Below, one piece after another: positions 54,319-63,559 of a DNA stretch of 64,000 nucleotides (positions are counted from its first letter, which is position 1; each line of letters opens with the position of its first letter). The DNA lies in NCBI GenBank assembly GCA_024405015.1, contig JAKSPE010000008.1:1-64000 (forward strand), read 5' to 3'. The position numbers and the translations under genes were made by a program. The DNA is from Sphaerochaetaceae bacterium (GTDB lineage: Bacteria > Spirochaetota > Spirochaetia > Sphaerochaetales > Sphaerochaetaceae). The notes beneath the pieces are model-generated. The model did not search any database. It was not told the origin of the DNA and saw only the letters and a list, made by a program, of their open reading frames with translations.

Positions 54319-55461
54319 TCACACTCTTCTGATATTGTTGGACTGATAATAGCCGAGTTTATCGACGGAAAGAACGTTCTCTGCTTCAGAGATCAGTTTG
54401 AATATGTCCGCACCTGCACCGTAGGCATAACCGACGGCGGCAAAAGAATCGTGGACAGAGACCTTTCGGATGAAAGTATTCACCAAGCCTTCAAATTCGA
54501 CGCGCTTTGCGTTCTTGACGACGACATAAAAGTCATCTCCACCGATTCGGTATACAGAGCCGACTTCAAAACTTCGCTTCAGAAGGTCTGCAAGAAGCAG
54601 GATTCTATTGTTGCCCTTCTCGACTCCCTGAGAATCATTGATTCGCTTCAGCGCATTGACATCACAGTAGACAATGCCAAGCTTCTCCTCTTCCTTCAGA
54701 GCTGGAAGAGCACCTTCAAAAGCATTTCTGTTCTTTAGTCCTGTCATGCTGTCCTGAATGGAGATTTCGGTAATCAGCTGATCTTTTGTTCGGAACTCCA
54801 TGATCTCTCCGGAAAGGATCATAACATAGATGAGAATGACAGAGAAGGAACATGCGATATAGAGCAAGGAATATGCTGGATAAACAAAGGCCAAAACAAA
54901 AACAGAAAATGCAGGAATCAGAAGATACAGACTGTAAATGATGGCAGACCTTGTTCCTGTGACTTTTCTGTTGTGAAGAATGAGAATGATAATATAGATC
55001 TCACAAAAACTAGGAAGAACTGCGGTATAGTTGATGATCTGTCCGTACGTGACAACACCATCAGTAATGGACATGAATTTGCCGGACAAAGTCGCAACCA
55101 GGATGAAAACCGTATCGCCAAGGCAAAAACCGAGGATGGCCTTTGCGTGGTCAAAGTTGAACTTTCTCTTCTCCTGAAGCTCTGCATAGATATACATGCA
55201 AATGAAATATAAGACAAAGTCCGCAATCAGGAACGACAATACGCCAGCTACGAACTTCATGGCATCCGGATAATTTCCACTTTCAATGACATATGACAAA
55301 GCATCGATTACCAAAGCCATCAGCGTGGCACCGACAGCCCTTCGAAACTGGAGCGCCTTGTTTTTCGAGATTCTGGTGACAGAGAACAGTCCCATTAGAA
55401 CAATGAACATGAATACCGCACAGACCGATTCAGCGGCAATGACCAGATAATATCCTTTCAC
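54319..55461 (-). CDS. Membrane GGDEF-domain protein (putative diguanylate cyclase)
   Basis: A 380-residue protein: about seven hydrophobic segments (residues 1-220) and a C-terminal GGDEF domain. The first metal Asp is in YCDVNALKRIND, but the signature reads GGDDF (307-311) instead of GG[DE]EF, so the second metal-binding Glu is Asp. Activity may be retained or weakened; the motif needs testing. It is on the strand opposite luxS, 8 bp away, and 61 bp downstream of the hybrid kinase-like gene, likely in one operon with it. It probably links an envelope or intracellular signal to c-di-GMP. Confidence 0.88.
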   Translation of the reverse strand: MKGYYLVIAAESVCAVFMFIVLMGLFSVTRISKNKALQFRRAVGATLMALVIDALSYVIESGNYPDAMKFVAGVLSFLIADFVLYFICMYIYAELQEKRKFNFDHAKAILGFCLGDTVFILVATLSGKFMSITDGVVTYGQIINYTAVLPSFCEIYIIILILHNRKVTGTRSAIIYSLYLLIPAFSVFVLAFVYPAYSLLYIACSFSVILIYVMILSGEIMEFRTKDQLITEISIQDSMTGLKNRNAFEGALPALKEEEKLGIVYCDVNALKRINDSQGVEKGNNRILLLADLLKRSFEVGSVYRIGGDDFYVVVKNAKRVEFEGLVNTFIRKVSVHDSFAAVGYAYGAGADIFKLISEAENVLSVDKLGYYQSNNIRRV

Positions 55462-55522
55462 TTTCCCAGTTCCCCTTCCCTTGAAACCTGCTACAATGCC
55501 CTACAAGCTGATTTCATTGGCT

Positions 55523-57073
55523 TCAATACATGATTTGGGTCAGGGTATCCAGAAGAACATCCGCTTCCACAGGCTTTCCCAAGAACCCGTTCATACCAGC
55601 GTCAATAGCCTTTGCCACATCATCGGTGAAACCGTTGGCCGTGACAGCAATGATCGGCAAAAAGGACTTATGTTCATTGTCCATGCTTCTGATTGTCGTC
55701 GCAGCTTCGTATCCATCCATAGTAGGCATCTGGATATCCATCAATATGACATCGTAATAGGATTCATCATGCTGTTCAACCATCTCAACACATTTTCGCC
55801 CATCCGATGCCGTTTCAGCCTCAATTCCCAGTTCGTGGAGCATCTCGACAAGAATCTCGGCACACAGTTCATTGTCCTCGGTCACCAAAGCCCTTTTTCC
55901 GCGCAGAGTTGAGACTTTCTTCTCCACATCGGAGGCAGAGGAAGCCTCATAATCCACCAGAATCGGAATGGAAAGCTCCACATGGCTTCCCCCTTTCATG
56001 TTACTGTCCAAATGGAATGTCCCTTCCAACTGTTCTACCAGTTTCCGCACAACCTCAAAGCCAAGGATCTTGTCATCAGGCTTTCGGTCGTATGGGATTC
56101 CCTGGCCATCGTCATCGATGATGGCCACAAACATCTGACAGCCTTCCTTTTCACAAGGCTCCTCAAAGATGGAAATGTTCACATTGCCGCCATTGGCGGT
56201 AGAGATCAGAGACCTGCAGATGAGAAACGTCATGATTCTTCGGATTCTTACAGGATCTGACAGAACCATGTTGTGCTCAATCTGGATCTCATAGTTGAAA
56301 TCCTGCTTTCCGTAACCGCTTATGATGCTCTTCACGGTTTGTCGAATCGGTTCCATGATGTCCAAAAGGTTCACAGGTTCCTGGAAGACACGTGTCAGAT
56401 TGTCGTTTGGACAAACCATGTCCAAGACACCTCCCATGACATCGCGGACGAAAGCGCTGATTCGTCGAAGATCTCCAAGACTTTGGGACCTCTGGTTCGG
56501 GGATTCCTTGTCACGCTCCATGGCATTGATATGGGAGTCCAGGCTTTCCATTGCATATTCGATGTCCTTGGCAAGGTCACTGAAGAACCACTTCTTCTCA
56601 AGAACCGCGTTCTCTGCAGCTCGCATGGCCATTGCTACATCGGCCTTGCCCTGACGGATCTGGCTCATGACATCGGTCACAATCTTGAAATACCCGACAA
56701 GCACATAACCTTGGCCTTCCACATGCTTTGCCCTTCCTCCCCAACGGACATACTGGTCTCCTAGCGTCGGATGGACAATCACAAAAGAGCTTTCCGCTTT
56801 TTCGAGACGCATCATCTCACGAATGGTTGCGTTGACATTTGGATGGTCGATTTTTCTGATTTTTGAAAGCCAAAGCTCGTAGATATCTTCCGGAGACAGA
56901 CCTTGCACATCAAGTGACAGAAACCGCCAAAACATGTCATCCATCTGCATCCTAGGCAGACGGGACTCCTCGATCTCTATGCGCCATGTTCCGACAGTGG
57001 CATCTTCCATGATGGTTTGGAGATCCTCAAGTCGCTCCCTAAGCTGGTCGGCATCTAAAGTGTCGTACATCAT
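55523..57073 (-). CDS. Hybrid histidine kinase-like protein lacking the phosphoacceptor His
   Basis: A 516-residue cytoplasmic protein: PAS-like N-terminus (~1-135), a helical dimerisation segment, HATPase_c (~240-370) and a receiver (~393-516) with phosphoacceptor D446 (ILMDIQMP) and K500. At the H-box the sequence reads FFSDLAKDIEY, with K169 where the conserved His should be. The N-box reads MTFLICRSLI (canonical NLLSNAIK), while the G1 box DDDGQGIP is kept. So it is probably a pseudokinase that signals by its receiver, perhaps using the separate Hpt. No transmembrane segment. It is upstream of the GGDEF gene in the same orientation. Confidence 0.9.
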   Translation of the reverse strand: MMYDTLDADQLRERLEDLQTIMEDATVGTWRIEIEESRLPRMQMDDMFWRFLSLDVQGLSPEDIYELWLSKIRKIDHPNVNATIREMMRLEKAESSFVIVHPTLGDQYVRWGGRAKHVEGQGYVLVGYFKIVTDVMSQIRQGKADVAMAMRAAENAVLEKKWFFSDLAKDIEYAMESLDSHINAMERDKESPNQRSQSLGDLRRISAFVRDVMGGVLDMVCPNDNLTRVFQEPVNLLDIMEPIRQTVKSIISGYGKQDFNYEIQIEHNMVLSDPVRIRRIMTFLICRSLISTANGGNVNISIFEEPCEKEGCQMFVAIIDDDGQGIPYDRKPDDKILGFEVVRKLVEQLEGTFHLDSNMKGGSHVELSIPILVDYEASSASDVEKKVSTLRGKRALVTEDNELCAEILVEMLHELGIEAETASDGRKCVEMVEQHDESYYDVILMDIQMPTMDGYEAATTIRSMDNEHKSFLPIIAVTANGFTDDVAKAIDAGMNGFLGKPVEADVLLDTLTQIMY

Positions 57074-57212
57074 CCCTCCAGAAACTGACGCTTTCCTAAA
57101 CAGTCCCTGATCACTTTGCCCGACTTTGGCTTTTGTTTTCTAATCACTTTATATAAAAGAAAATGTTGATTTTCAATTCATATTTCATTTATTTTTGTTA
57201 ATCCCCACCTTC

Positions 57213-57282
57213 TGCAACAAACCGTTTTCATTTTGCAACAAAACAGATTTCTGATAAATTTTCACAACAAAGATTGCAACAA
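57213..57282 (+). repeat. Repeated TGCAACAA motifs upstream of carA
   Basis: TGCAACAA occurs at 57213-57220, 57234-57241 and 57275-57282, with a CACAACAA relative at 57263-57270. The first two starts are 21 bp apart, about two helical turns. The last copy overlaps the -35 box TTGCAA. This fits an operator with several binding sites for a pyrimidine or arginine regulator, which is not identified. Confidence 0.5.
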
Positions 57283-57302
57283 TATTAGGTTTTTACTATA
57301 CT
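57274..57302 (+). promoter_or_regulatory. Promoter of carAB
   Basis: -35 TTGCAA (57274-57279), 17-bp spacer, -10 TATACT (57297-57302), followed 20 bases later by the carA start. It matches the dipeptidase promoter box for box. Confidence 0.65.
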
Positions 57303-57322
57303 TCCACCAATTTGAGAACCTT

Positions 57323-58420
57323 ATGAAAGAAGCAATTTTGAAACTTAAAGACGGAACAGAGTTCCTTGGCATCCAGTTTGGTGCTCCAGCGGATCTTGCA
57401 ACTGGCGAGGTGGTGTTCAACACCGGAATCCCAGGTTATCAGGAGATCCTGACAGACCCTTCCTACGAGGGTCAGATCGTCACTTTGACAAGTCCTATGA
57501 TCGGCAATTACGGAATTGATGTTTCCGATAACGAAAGCAGTGGTATCAAAGCCACTGCTTTTATTATAAGGAAGCTCTATCGCGGCCCGGTCATGAGTGG
57601 CAGAAAGACCTTGGATGAATTCCTTGCACAGCAAGGGATCATCGGCCTTGAGGGCGTCGATACCAGAGCCCTGACATTGCACCTCAGAGACCACGGCGCA
57701 CAGAACGGCATCATCTTCTATCCAGAGAACAGAGAGGAGGCAGAAAAGAAACTTGCCTACTTCCCTTCCATCACCGACAGAGACCTCATTGATGAGGTTG
57801 CGGTACAGCAGAAGATTGAAAACCCGGATCTTGGAGAAGGCTTCACCTCTTGTCCGACAAATCCGACAAAGCACATTGCTCTTGTGGACTTTGGCGTCAA
57901 GCGATCAATCATCGAGAACTTCTACAAGCGAAATGCAAAGGTCACCGTACTTCCACCAGATGCAACTGCACAGGATATCCTGGATGTCAATCCGGATCTG
58001 CTTTTTCTGTCCAACGGTCCTGGAGACCCTGCCCTTCTGAAACAGCAGGCAAAAATGGTCAGATCCCTTCTCGGAAAGCTTCCGATTGCCGGAATCTGCC
58101 TGGGCCATCAGATCATCACCCACGCAATCGGCGGAACAACCGTCAAGATGAAGTTCGGCCACCATGGCTCCAACCAGCCGGTGCGTGACACCTTCACAGG
58201 AAAGACCTTCGTCACTGCACAGAACCACGGCTTCATGTCTGACAGAGCCTCCCTTCCTATGGGAACCAAGATCTGGTTCGAGAATGCCAACGACAACTCC
58301 GTCGAAGGAATCGTGAACGACGAGCTTCAGGTCATGTCAGTCCAGTTCCACCCAGAGGCAGCACCAGGACCTCTTGAGGCAGCCGAGATTTTCGATGCTT
58401 TCCTAAGGAGCGCAAAATGA
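57323..58420 (+). CDS. carA: Carbamoyl-phosphate synthase small subunit (glutaminase)
   Basis: Releases ammonia from glutamine for carbamoyl-phosphate synthesis in pyrimidine and arginine pathways. The 365-residue protein has the N-terminal CPSase small-subunit domain (GYQEILTDPSYEGQIVTLT) and a class I glutamine amidotransferase with nucleophile C259 (GICLGHQI) and FHPEAAPGP His/Glu. The start at 57323 begins the conserved domain; the open frame extends 30 codons further into the promoter. carB overlaps it by 4 bp (ATGA). The TGCAACAA motifs upstream suggest regulation. Confidence 0.97.
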   Translation: MKEAILKLKDGTEFLGIQFGAPADLATGEVVFNTGIPGYQEILTDPSYEGQIVTLTSPMIGNYGIDVSDNESSGIKATAFIIRKLYRGPVMSGRKTLDEFLAQQGIIGLEGVDTRALTLHLRDHGAQNGIIFYPENREEAEKKLAYFPSITDRDLIDEVAVQQKIENPDLGEGFTSCPTNPTKHIALVDFGVKRSIIENFYKRNAKVTVLPPDATAQDILDVNPDLLFLSNGPGDPALLKQQAKMVRSLLGKLPIAGICLGHQIITHAIGGTTVKMKFGHHGSNQPVRDTFTGKTFVTAQNHGFMSDRASLPMGTKIWFENANDNSVEGIVNDELQVMSVQFHPEAAPGPLEAAEIFDAFLRSAK

Positions 58421-61400
58421 AGAGAACAGATATCCATCATATCCTTGTCATCGGTTCAGGCCCTATCGTCATCGGACAGGCCTGTGAGTTCGACTACTCC
58501 GGAAACCAGGCAATCAGAGCCCTCAAGGAGGAAGGTTATGAGGTCTCTCTCATCAACCCGAACCCTGCAACAGTCATGACGGTCCCAGGCATCGCAGACC
58601 ACATTTTCCTTGAGCCACTGAACGTGGATTATGTCGAGCGCATCTTCGACCAAGTCGGCCCTGATGCCATCCTCTCCACCATGGGAGGCCAAACAGCTTT
58701 GAACCTGACCATGGAACTTCAGAAGAAAGGAATCCTCGAGCGCTATGGCGTCAAGGTCATCGGAGCCTCTGCAGAGGCCATTGAGAAGGCCGAAGACAGA
58801 GGAAAGTTCAAGGACCTCATGACCAGCATCGGTTACGAGAGCGCCAAGTCCGCCATCGCACATACAGTAGAAGAGGCTCTGGAAGCAAGAAAGGAGATTC
58901 CACTTCCAATCATCATCAGACCTTCCTTCACCTTAGGTGGAATGGGAGGAGCCATTGCCGAGACCGAAGAGGAATTCATTCCACTTGTCGAGCATGCACT
59001 GGACATGAGTCCTGTTGGCGAAATCCTTTTGGAGGAATCACTTATCGGCTGGAGAGAGTTTGAAATGGAGGTCATGCGAGACCGCAAGGACAACGCCATC
59101 ATCGTCTGCTCCATCGAGAACGTAGACCCAATGGGAGTCCATACGGGAGACTCCATCACTGTAGCACCGATCCAGAGCCTGACCGACAGCGAATACCAGA
59201 GAATGCGAACAGCATCCATCGACATCCTCAGAGCCGTCGGTGTCGACTGCGGCGGTTCCAACGTCCAGTTCGCCATCTCACCAGACCACAAGAGAATGGT
59301 CGTCATTGAGATGAACCCAAGAGTCTCAAGATCCTCAGCTCTCGCCTCCAAGGCTACAGGCTACCCAATTGCCAGAATCTCAGCAAAGCTTGCTGTAGGA
59401 TACACACTAGATGAGATCCAGAACGAAATCACAGGAGAGTCCGTCTCCTGCTTTGAGCCTGCTTTGGACTACGTTGCCGTCAAGGTTCCACGCTTTGAAC
59501 TTGAGAAGTTCCCGATGGCAGCCTCCGCGCTGGGAACCCAGATGCGCTCTATCGGTGAGACACTTGCCCTGGGAAGAACTATGCTGGAAGCCATGAACAA
59601 AGCCTTCCGCTCCTCCGAACAGAAGATCGAAGGCCTGGTTACATTGGATCGCAATCGCTACGATGTCGACACCCTTCTTGTCAGTGCCCATCCTCTTCGC
59701 TATCTTGCTGCCTACACAGTAATTAAGGAAGGCGAAAGGGACATTGAGAAGCTTTCCAAACTCACAGGCTTTGATGTCTACTTCCTGTACATGCTCATCG
59801 AGCAGGCAGAGCTTGAGACAAGACTGGAAAACGAGGTTCTTACCGACGAGCTTTACAAGCTGGCAAAAGCAACCGGACTTTCAGACAAGCATATCCGAAA
59901 ACTTTCCGGTCAGGAGATTCCAAGCACAAGGGAGCTTCCTGCCCGCCACTATGTCGACACCTGTGCCGGTGAATTCAAGGCACTTACCCCTTACTGCTAT
60001 AACACATTCGGTGAAAAGGATGAGGGCCAGGGTCTTGGAAAGGATGCCGTCATCATTCTGGCTTCTGGACCGAACCGAATCGGTCAGGGCCTTGAGTTCG
60101 ACACCTGCTGCACCCTCTCCTCCAGAGCATTCCGTAAACATGGAACCAAGACCATCATGGTCAACTCAAACCCAGAGACGGTCTCCACAGACTACAACAC
60201 ATCAGACAGACTCTACATCGAGCCTCTGACAGCCGAGTCTGTTCTTGACATCATGGCAAAGGAAGGCACCAAGGATGTCGTAGTCCAACTTGGAGGACAG
60301 ACACCGCTGAACATGGCAGCAGAACTTGAGGCAAACGGAGCCCACATCATCGGAACCTCCCTCAAGTCCATCGATGACACCGAGGACCGCGGACTCTTCT
60401 CTGCCCTGGTCAATGAGCTGGGACTGCGACAGCCGAACAACAGAAGCGCAATCTCCAGAGAAGAGATCTACGGCAAAGCCGAAGAGATCGGCTTCCCAGT
60501 TCTTCTCAGACCGTCCTTCGTTCTTGGTGGAAGAGCCATGTTCATCGCCTATGACAACAACGGTCTGGACGAGTTCCTGGAGAGAAACCCAAACATCGAA
60601 ATCTCTGAAAAGGCTCCGGTCCTGGTTGACCAGTTCCTTGAAGATGCTTTTGAGTATGACCTGGATGCCGTCTCCGACGGAGAGAGCGTCTACATCGGCG
60701 GAATTCTCCAGCACATCGAGGCTGCAGGCATCCACTCCGGTGACTCTGCTGCAGTCTTCCCTCCTTACAAGTCAAAGCCGGAGATTCTTGACCAGATGCG
60801 ACAGTGGACGGTCCGTCTTGCCAGAAGACTTCAGGTCAAAGGCCTGATGAACATCCAGTTCGCCGAAAAGAATGGAGTTCTCTATATTATCGAGGTGAAC
60901 CCTAGAGCCAGCCGTACAGTCCCATTCATCTCCAAGTCCTCCGGCGTGGACCTCATTGAGGCTGCCGTCAGAGTCTGGAAAGGCGAAAGCCTCAAGGAAC
61001 AGGGGCTTGTCAAACAAGACGCCGACTTCGGTGAAGGCCATTGCATCACAGGTTGGGCAATCAAGGAAGCCGTCTTCTCCTTCGAGCGCTTTGCCAACAT
61101 TGACCCGATCCTTGGACCGGAGATGCGTTCCACCGGTGAAGTTGCAGGCTACGGAAGAACCTTCGGCGAAGCCTATGCCAAGAGCCAGATCTCCGCTGGA
61201 AACACCTTGCCGATCAAGGGAAGAGTCATCATTGCCGTCAATAAGCACGACAGACAGACCATCGTCCCAATCGCAAAAGCCCTGAAGGAGCTTGGCTTCC
61301 ATATCCTTGCGACAAAGGGAACTGCACGAGATCTTTTTGAGAACGGACTATTGGCAGATGTTGTACTGAAGGTCCAGGATGGACATCCGAATGTGGTTGA

Positions 61401-61614
61401 CTACATTCGTCAGCATCGCGTCGATCTGATCATTGACACCCCAATGGGTGTGAACTCCAACAATGCCAAATATGATGACATCAGAACCGAAGCTGTAAGG
61501 TTCCACATCCCTTACACCACAACCACCTCTGCAGCAAAGGCCGCAGTCGATGCCATCCGCTACATGCAGGAGAAGAAGTTCGTCGTTCGCGAGCTTCCTG
61601 CCATGAAAAACTGA
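58417..61614 (+). CDS. carB: Carbamoyl-phosphate synthase large subunit
   Basis: Forms carbamoyl phosphate from bicarbonate, ammonia and two ATP. At 1065 residues it is full length (usual ~1070). The two halves are homologous ATP-grasp domains: the first starts VIGSGPIVIGQACEFDYSGN, the second ILASGPNRIGQGLEFDTCC. The C-terminal MGS-like allosteric domain (ILATKGTARDLFENGL onwards) is where nucleotides regulate the enzyme. It is translated with carA by a 4-bp overlap and ends at a terminator, so carAB is a simple two-gene operon. Confidence 0.98.
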   Translation: MKRTDIHHILVIGSGPIVIGQACEFDYSGNQAIRALKEEGYEVSLINPNPATVMTVPGIADHIFLEPLNVDYVERIFDQVGPDAILSTMGGQTALNLTMELQKKGILERYGVKVIGASAEAIEKAEDRGKFKDLMTSIGYESAKSAIAHTVEEALEARKEIPLPIIIRPSFTLGGMGGAIAETEEEFIPLVEHALDMSPVGEILLEESLIGWREFEMEVMRDRKDNAIIVCSIENVDPMGVHTGDSITVAPIQSLTDSEYQRMRTASIDILRAVGVDCGGSNVQFAISPDHKRMVVIEMNPRVSRSSALASKATGYPIARISAKLAVGYTLDEIQNEITGESVSCFEPALDYVAVKVPRFELEKFPMAASALGTQMRSIGETLALGRTMLEAMNKAFRSSEQKIEGLVTLDRNRYDVDTLLVSAHPLRYLAAYTVIKEGERDIEKLSKLTGFDVYFLYMLIEQAELETRLENEVLTDELYKLAKATGLSDKHIRKLSGQEIPSTRELPARHYVDTCAGEFKALTPYCYNTFGEKDEGQGLGKDAVIILASGPNRIGQGLEFDTCCTLSSRAFRKHGTKTIMVNSNPETVSTDYNTSDRLYIEPLTAESVLDIMAKEGTKDVVVQLGGQTPLNMAAELEANGAHIIGTSLKSIDDTEDRGLFSALVNELGLRQPNNRSAISREEIYGKAEEIGFPVLLRPSFVLGGRAMFIAYDNNGLDEFLERNPNIEISEKAPVLVDQFLEDAFEYDLDAVSDGESVYIGGILQHIEAAGIHSGDSAAVFPPYKSKPEILDQMRQWTVRLARRLQVKGLMNIQFAEKNGVLYIIEVNPRASRTVPFISKSSGVDLIEAAVRVWKGESLKEQGLVKQDADFGEGHCITGWAIKEAVFSFERFANIDPILGPEMRSTGEVAGYGRTFGEAYAKSQISAGNTLPIKGRVIIAVNKHDRQTIVPIAKALKELGFHILATKGTARDLFENGLLADVVLKVQDGHPNVVDYIRQHRVDLIIDTPMGVNSNNAKYDDIRTEAVRFHIPYTTTTSAAKAAVDAIRYMQEKKFVVRELPAMKN

Positions 61615-61636
61615 ATTCTACAATTTGTTCCCCGAC

Positions 61637-61675
61637 AGGGCTGTGACATTCATGTTGCAGCCCTATTCTTTTCTC
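61637..61675 (+). terminator. Intrinsic terminator of carAB
   Basis: AGGGCTG (61637-61643) / CAGCCCT (61658-61664) stem with a 14-base loop, followed by ATTCTTTTCTC. It lies 22 bases after the carB stop. Confidence 0.7.
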
Positions 61676-61823
61676 AGGGCCCGATTGTGTCATTGGCTGC
61701 TTCGATGCCTGTGCATTCCAGCCTGCCACGGCCTGCGGGGCAGGATAGCCCAAGCGAGGCCGGCATGGCGTCCTGAAAGGGGCATGCAGCAGGCCTTGAA
61801 CGGCCTATGCACATGAGGCAATC
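61676..61823. other. GC-rich noncoding patch with several small palindromes
   Basis: Clearly richer in G+C than its neighbours. It contains CCTGCC/GGCAGG around an ACGGCCTGCG loop, and AGGCC-TTGAAC-GGCCT nested inside GCAT/ATGC. No reading frame looks like a gene. It could be a structured RNA or a remnant of foreign DNA; neither is shown. Confidence 0.4.
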
Positions 61824-62612
61824 TCATATAAGAAAAGCATTTATCATATCGTCTATGATATGGATGTCCAACGGGAGATCCTTGTTTTCCATTGTCACAA
61901 TGAGATCTCTACCTAAAAGGATTCCGTTTCCCTCATACTCTCTGAGCTTTAAGACGGTATCGGATACGTAACTTGAAACATCCATCATGCCAAGATGCTC
62001 CCAGAAATAGACCTTTCGATTCCTTTTGTTGAGAACCATGAAATCAGGCTTTCTCATTTTAGTGCCATCATTTACATGGATTTCCGTCTCATAGACGTAC
62101 AGGATTCCACGGGCTTTGAGCCTGTTTGCAATCATGAGCTCACTTTTCGATTTGACATACTCTCCGTTTTCAGTCAGGTATGCAGCGGTCCCGATCTTAT
62201 AAGGAAGCTTCGGCCGTCTGTTTTTTTCATACCACTGTCTTGCATATTCCTCATCCGAGTCGACCTTCACAACCAAAGCTCTTCTGTCAGGACGCAGACT
62301 GTCGTAAACATCCTCAGGGAAAATGCATTTCGCGATTCTCTTTGAAAAGACCGAAAGCAAACGTTCAGAACGCTTTGAAGCAGCAATGACTTTTGCCTCG
62401 TATTCCTGCTGCGCCAGTGCCCTGATCAGCTTCATATCGGACTTTCCAAGAGGCACCCTTTTCTCAGAATCGTGATTCCAATGATACACGACCCTTCCCT
62501 TTTCTCGAGAAACCCAAAGAGTGCCGTTGATATGCTTGCGGCTTTCGAGTCTCTCCCGAACCGTTCTCATCTGTGAGATTTTTGAATTGATCTTTTGAAT
62601 TAAGTTGTCCAT
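61824..62612 (-). CDS. Putative PD-(D/E)XK nuclease-like protein of unknown role
   Basis: A 262-residue protein with an N-terminal Arg/Lys-rich helical part (RKHINGTLWVSREKGRVVYH, about residues 25-45) and a C-terminal nuclease-like core. SKSELMIANRLKARGI, YVYETEI, KMRKPDFMVLNKRNRKVYFWEHLGMMD fit the E-x-PD-x-(D/E)xK-like order seen in restriction-endonuclease-fold proteins. Proteins with this EHLGM segment are common and unnamed in gut bacteria. There is no partner methylase or defence gene nearby. A role in DNA processing is inferred, not proven. Confidence 0.75.
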   Translation of the reverse strand: MDNLIQKINSKISQMRTVRERLESRKHINGTLWVSREKGRVVYHWNHDSEKRVPLGKSDMKLIRALAQQEYEAKVIAASKRSERLLSVFSKRIAKCIFPEDVYDSLRPDRRALVVKVDSDEEYARQWYEKNRRPKLPYKIGTAAYLTENGEYVKSKSELMIANRLKARGILYVYETEIHVNDGTKMRKPDFMVLNKRNRKVYFWEHLGMMDVSSYVSDTVLKLREYEGNGILLGRDLIVTMENKDLPLDIHIIDDMINAFLI

Positions 62613-62782
62613 CGAAAAGCCTATACTGTAGAACTGTCAAAAATATTTTGGAATACAGCAAAAAGAATGTATTTTTCAAAAAAAAACTCACAAATACATC
62701 TAGCAAACTGCCAATTCAGGCTCCTGGCCTCTGCTTCGCCCCATATTTAGCTAACCATCGTTAACCTTTTTGCCGTTTTCTA

Positions 62783-62811
62783 TTGACCACTGCAGTAGTT
62801 GGCAGTATTTT
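62783..62811 (+). promoter_or_regulatory. Possible promoter of the ABC exporter operon
   Basis: -35 TTGACC (62783-62788), 17-bp spacer, -10 TATTTT (62806-62811). The nearby GATAAT (62819-62824) is an alternative -10 at non-ideal spacing. The start codon is 34 bases past the -10. Weak but plausible. Confidence 0.35.
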
Positions 62812-62845
62812 TGCTATTGATAATAAAGTGAAAGGGAGAAGATCC

Positions 62846-63559
62846 ATGCTTAACATCAAGAATCTCACAAAATCCTATGGTGAGAAAAAAGCGGTTGACG
62901 ATCTCAGCCTGGAGATCAAAAACGGTGAGATCTATGGTTTCATCGGCCACAACGGAGCCGGAAAGACAACCACAATCAAATCCGTTGTCGGAATCCTTGA
63001 TTTCGATGAGGGAACCATCACAATTGACAACACAGACATCAAGGACAACCCGATCGAATGCAAGAGAAAGATTGCCTATATTCCTGACAATCCTGACCTC
63101 TATGACTACATGTCAGGAATCAAATATCTGAACTTCGTCTGTGACATCTATGGCATTAGTGCCCAGGACAGAGCAGAAAGAATCCGAAAATATGCAGATC
63201 TCTTTGAGCTCACCCAGGACCTCGCCCAGCCGATCAGTGCCTATTCCCATGGAATGAAGCAGAAGCTTGCCATCATCTCCGCATGGGTACATGAGCCAAA
63301 GCTCATCATCATGGATGAGCCTTTTGTCGGACTTGATCCAAAGGCCGCACACATCCTCAAGCAGATGATGAGAGAACTCTGTGACAACGGCGGCGCCATC
63401 TTCTTCTCAACCCACGTACTTGAAGTTGCTGAGAAGCTTTGCGACAAGGTTGCCATCATTAAGGCAGGAAAGCTCATCAAGAGCGGCACCATGGACGAAG
63501 TAAAGGGAGACGCATCTTTGGAAAGCGTATTCCTCGAATTGGAGGAAGTCGATGCTTAA
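62846..63559 (+). CDS. ABC transporter ATP-binding protein (exporter type)
   Basis: A 237-residue ATPase of the ABC-2/drug-export group. Walker A GHNGAGKTT (34-42), signature YSHGMKQKLAI, Walker B LIIMDEPFVGLD and the H-loop FFSTHVLEVAE are all present. ATG 62846 follows AAAGGGAG; the open frame upstream covers the promoter. It overlaps the next permease gene by 8 bp, forming an ATPase-permease pair. Substrate unknown. Confidence 0.94.
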   Translation: MLNIKNLTKSYGEKKAVDDLSLEIKNGEIYGFIGHNGAGKTTTIKSVVGILDFDEGTITIDNTDIKDNPIECKRKIAYIPDNPDLYDYMSGIKYLNFVCDIYGISAQDRAERIRKYADLFELTQDLAQPISAYSHGMKQKLAIISAWVHEPKLIIMDEPFVGLDPKAAHILKQMMRELCDNGGAIFFSTHVLEVAEKLCDKVAIIKAGKLIKSGTMDEVKGDASLESVFLELEEVDA

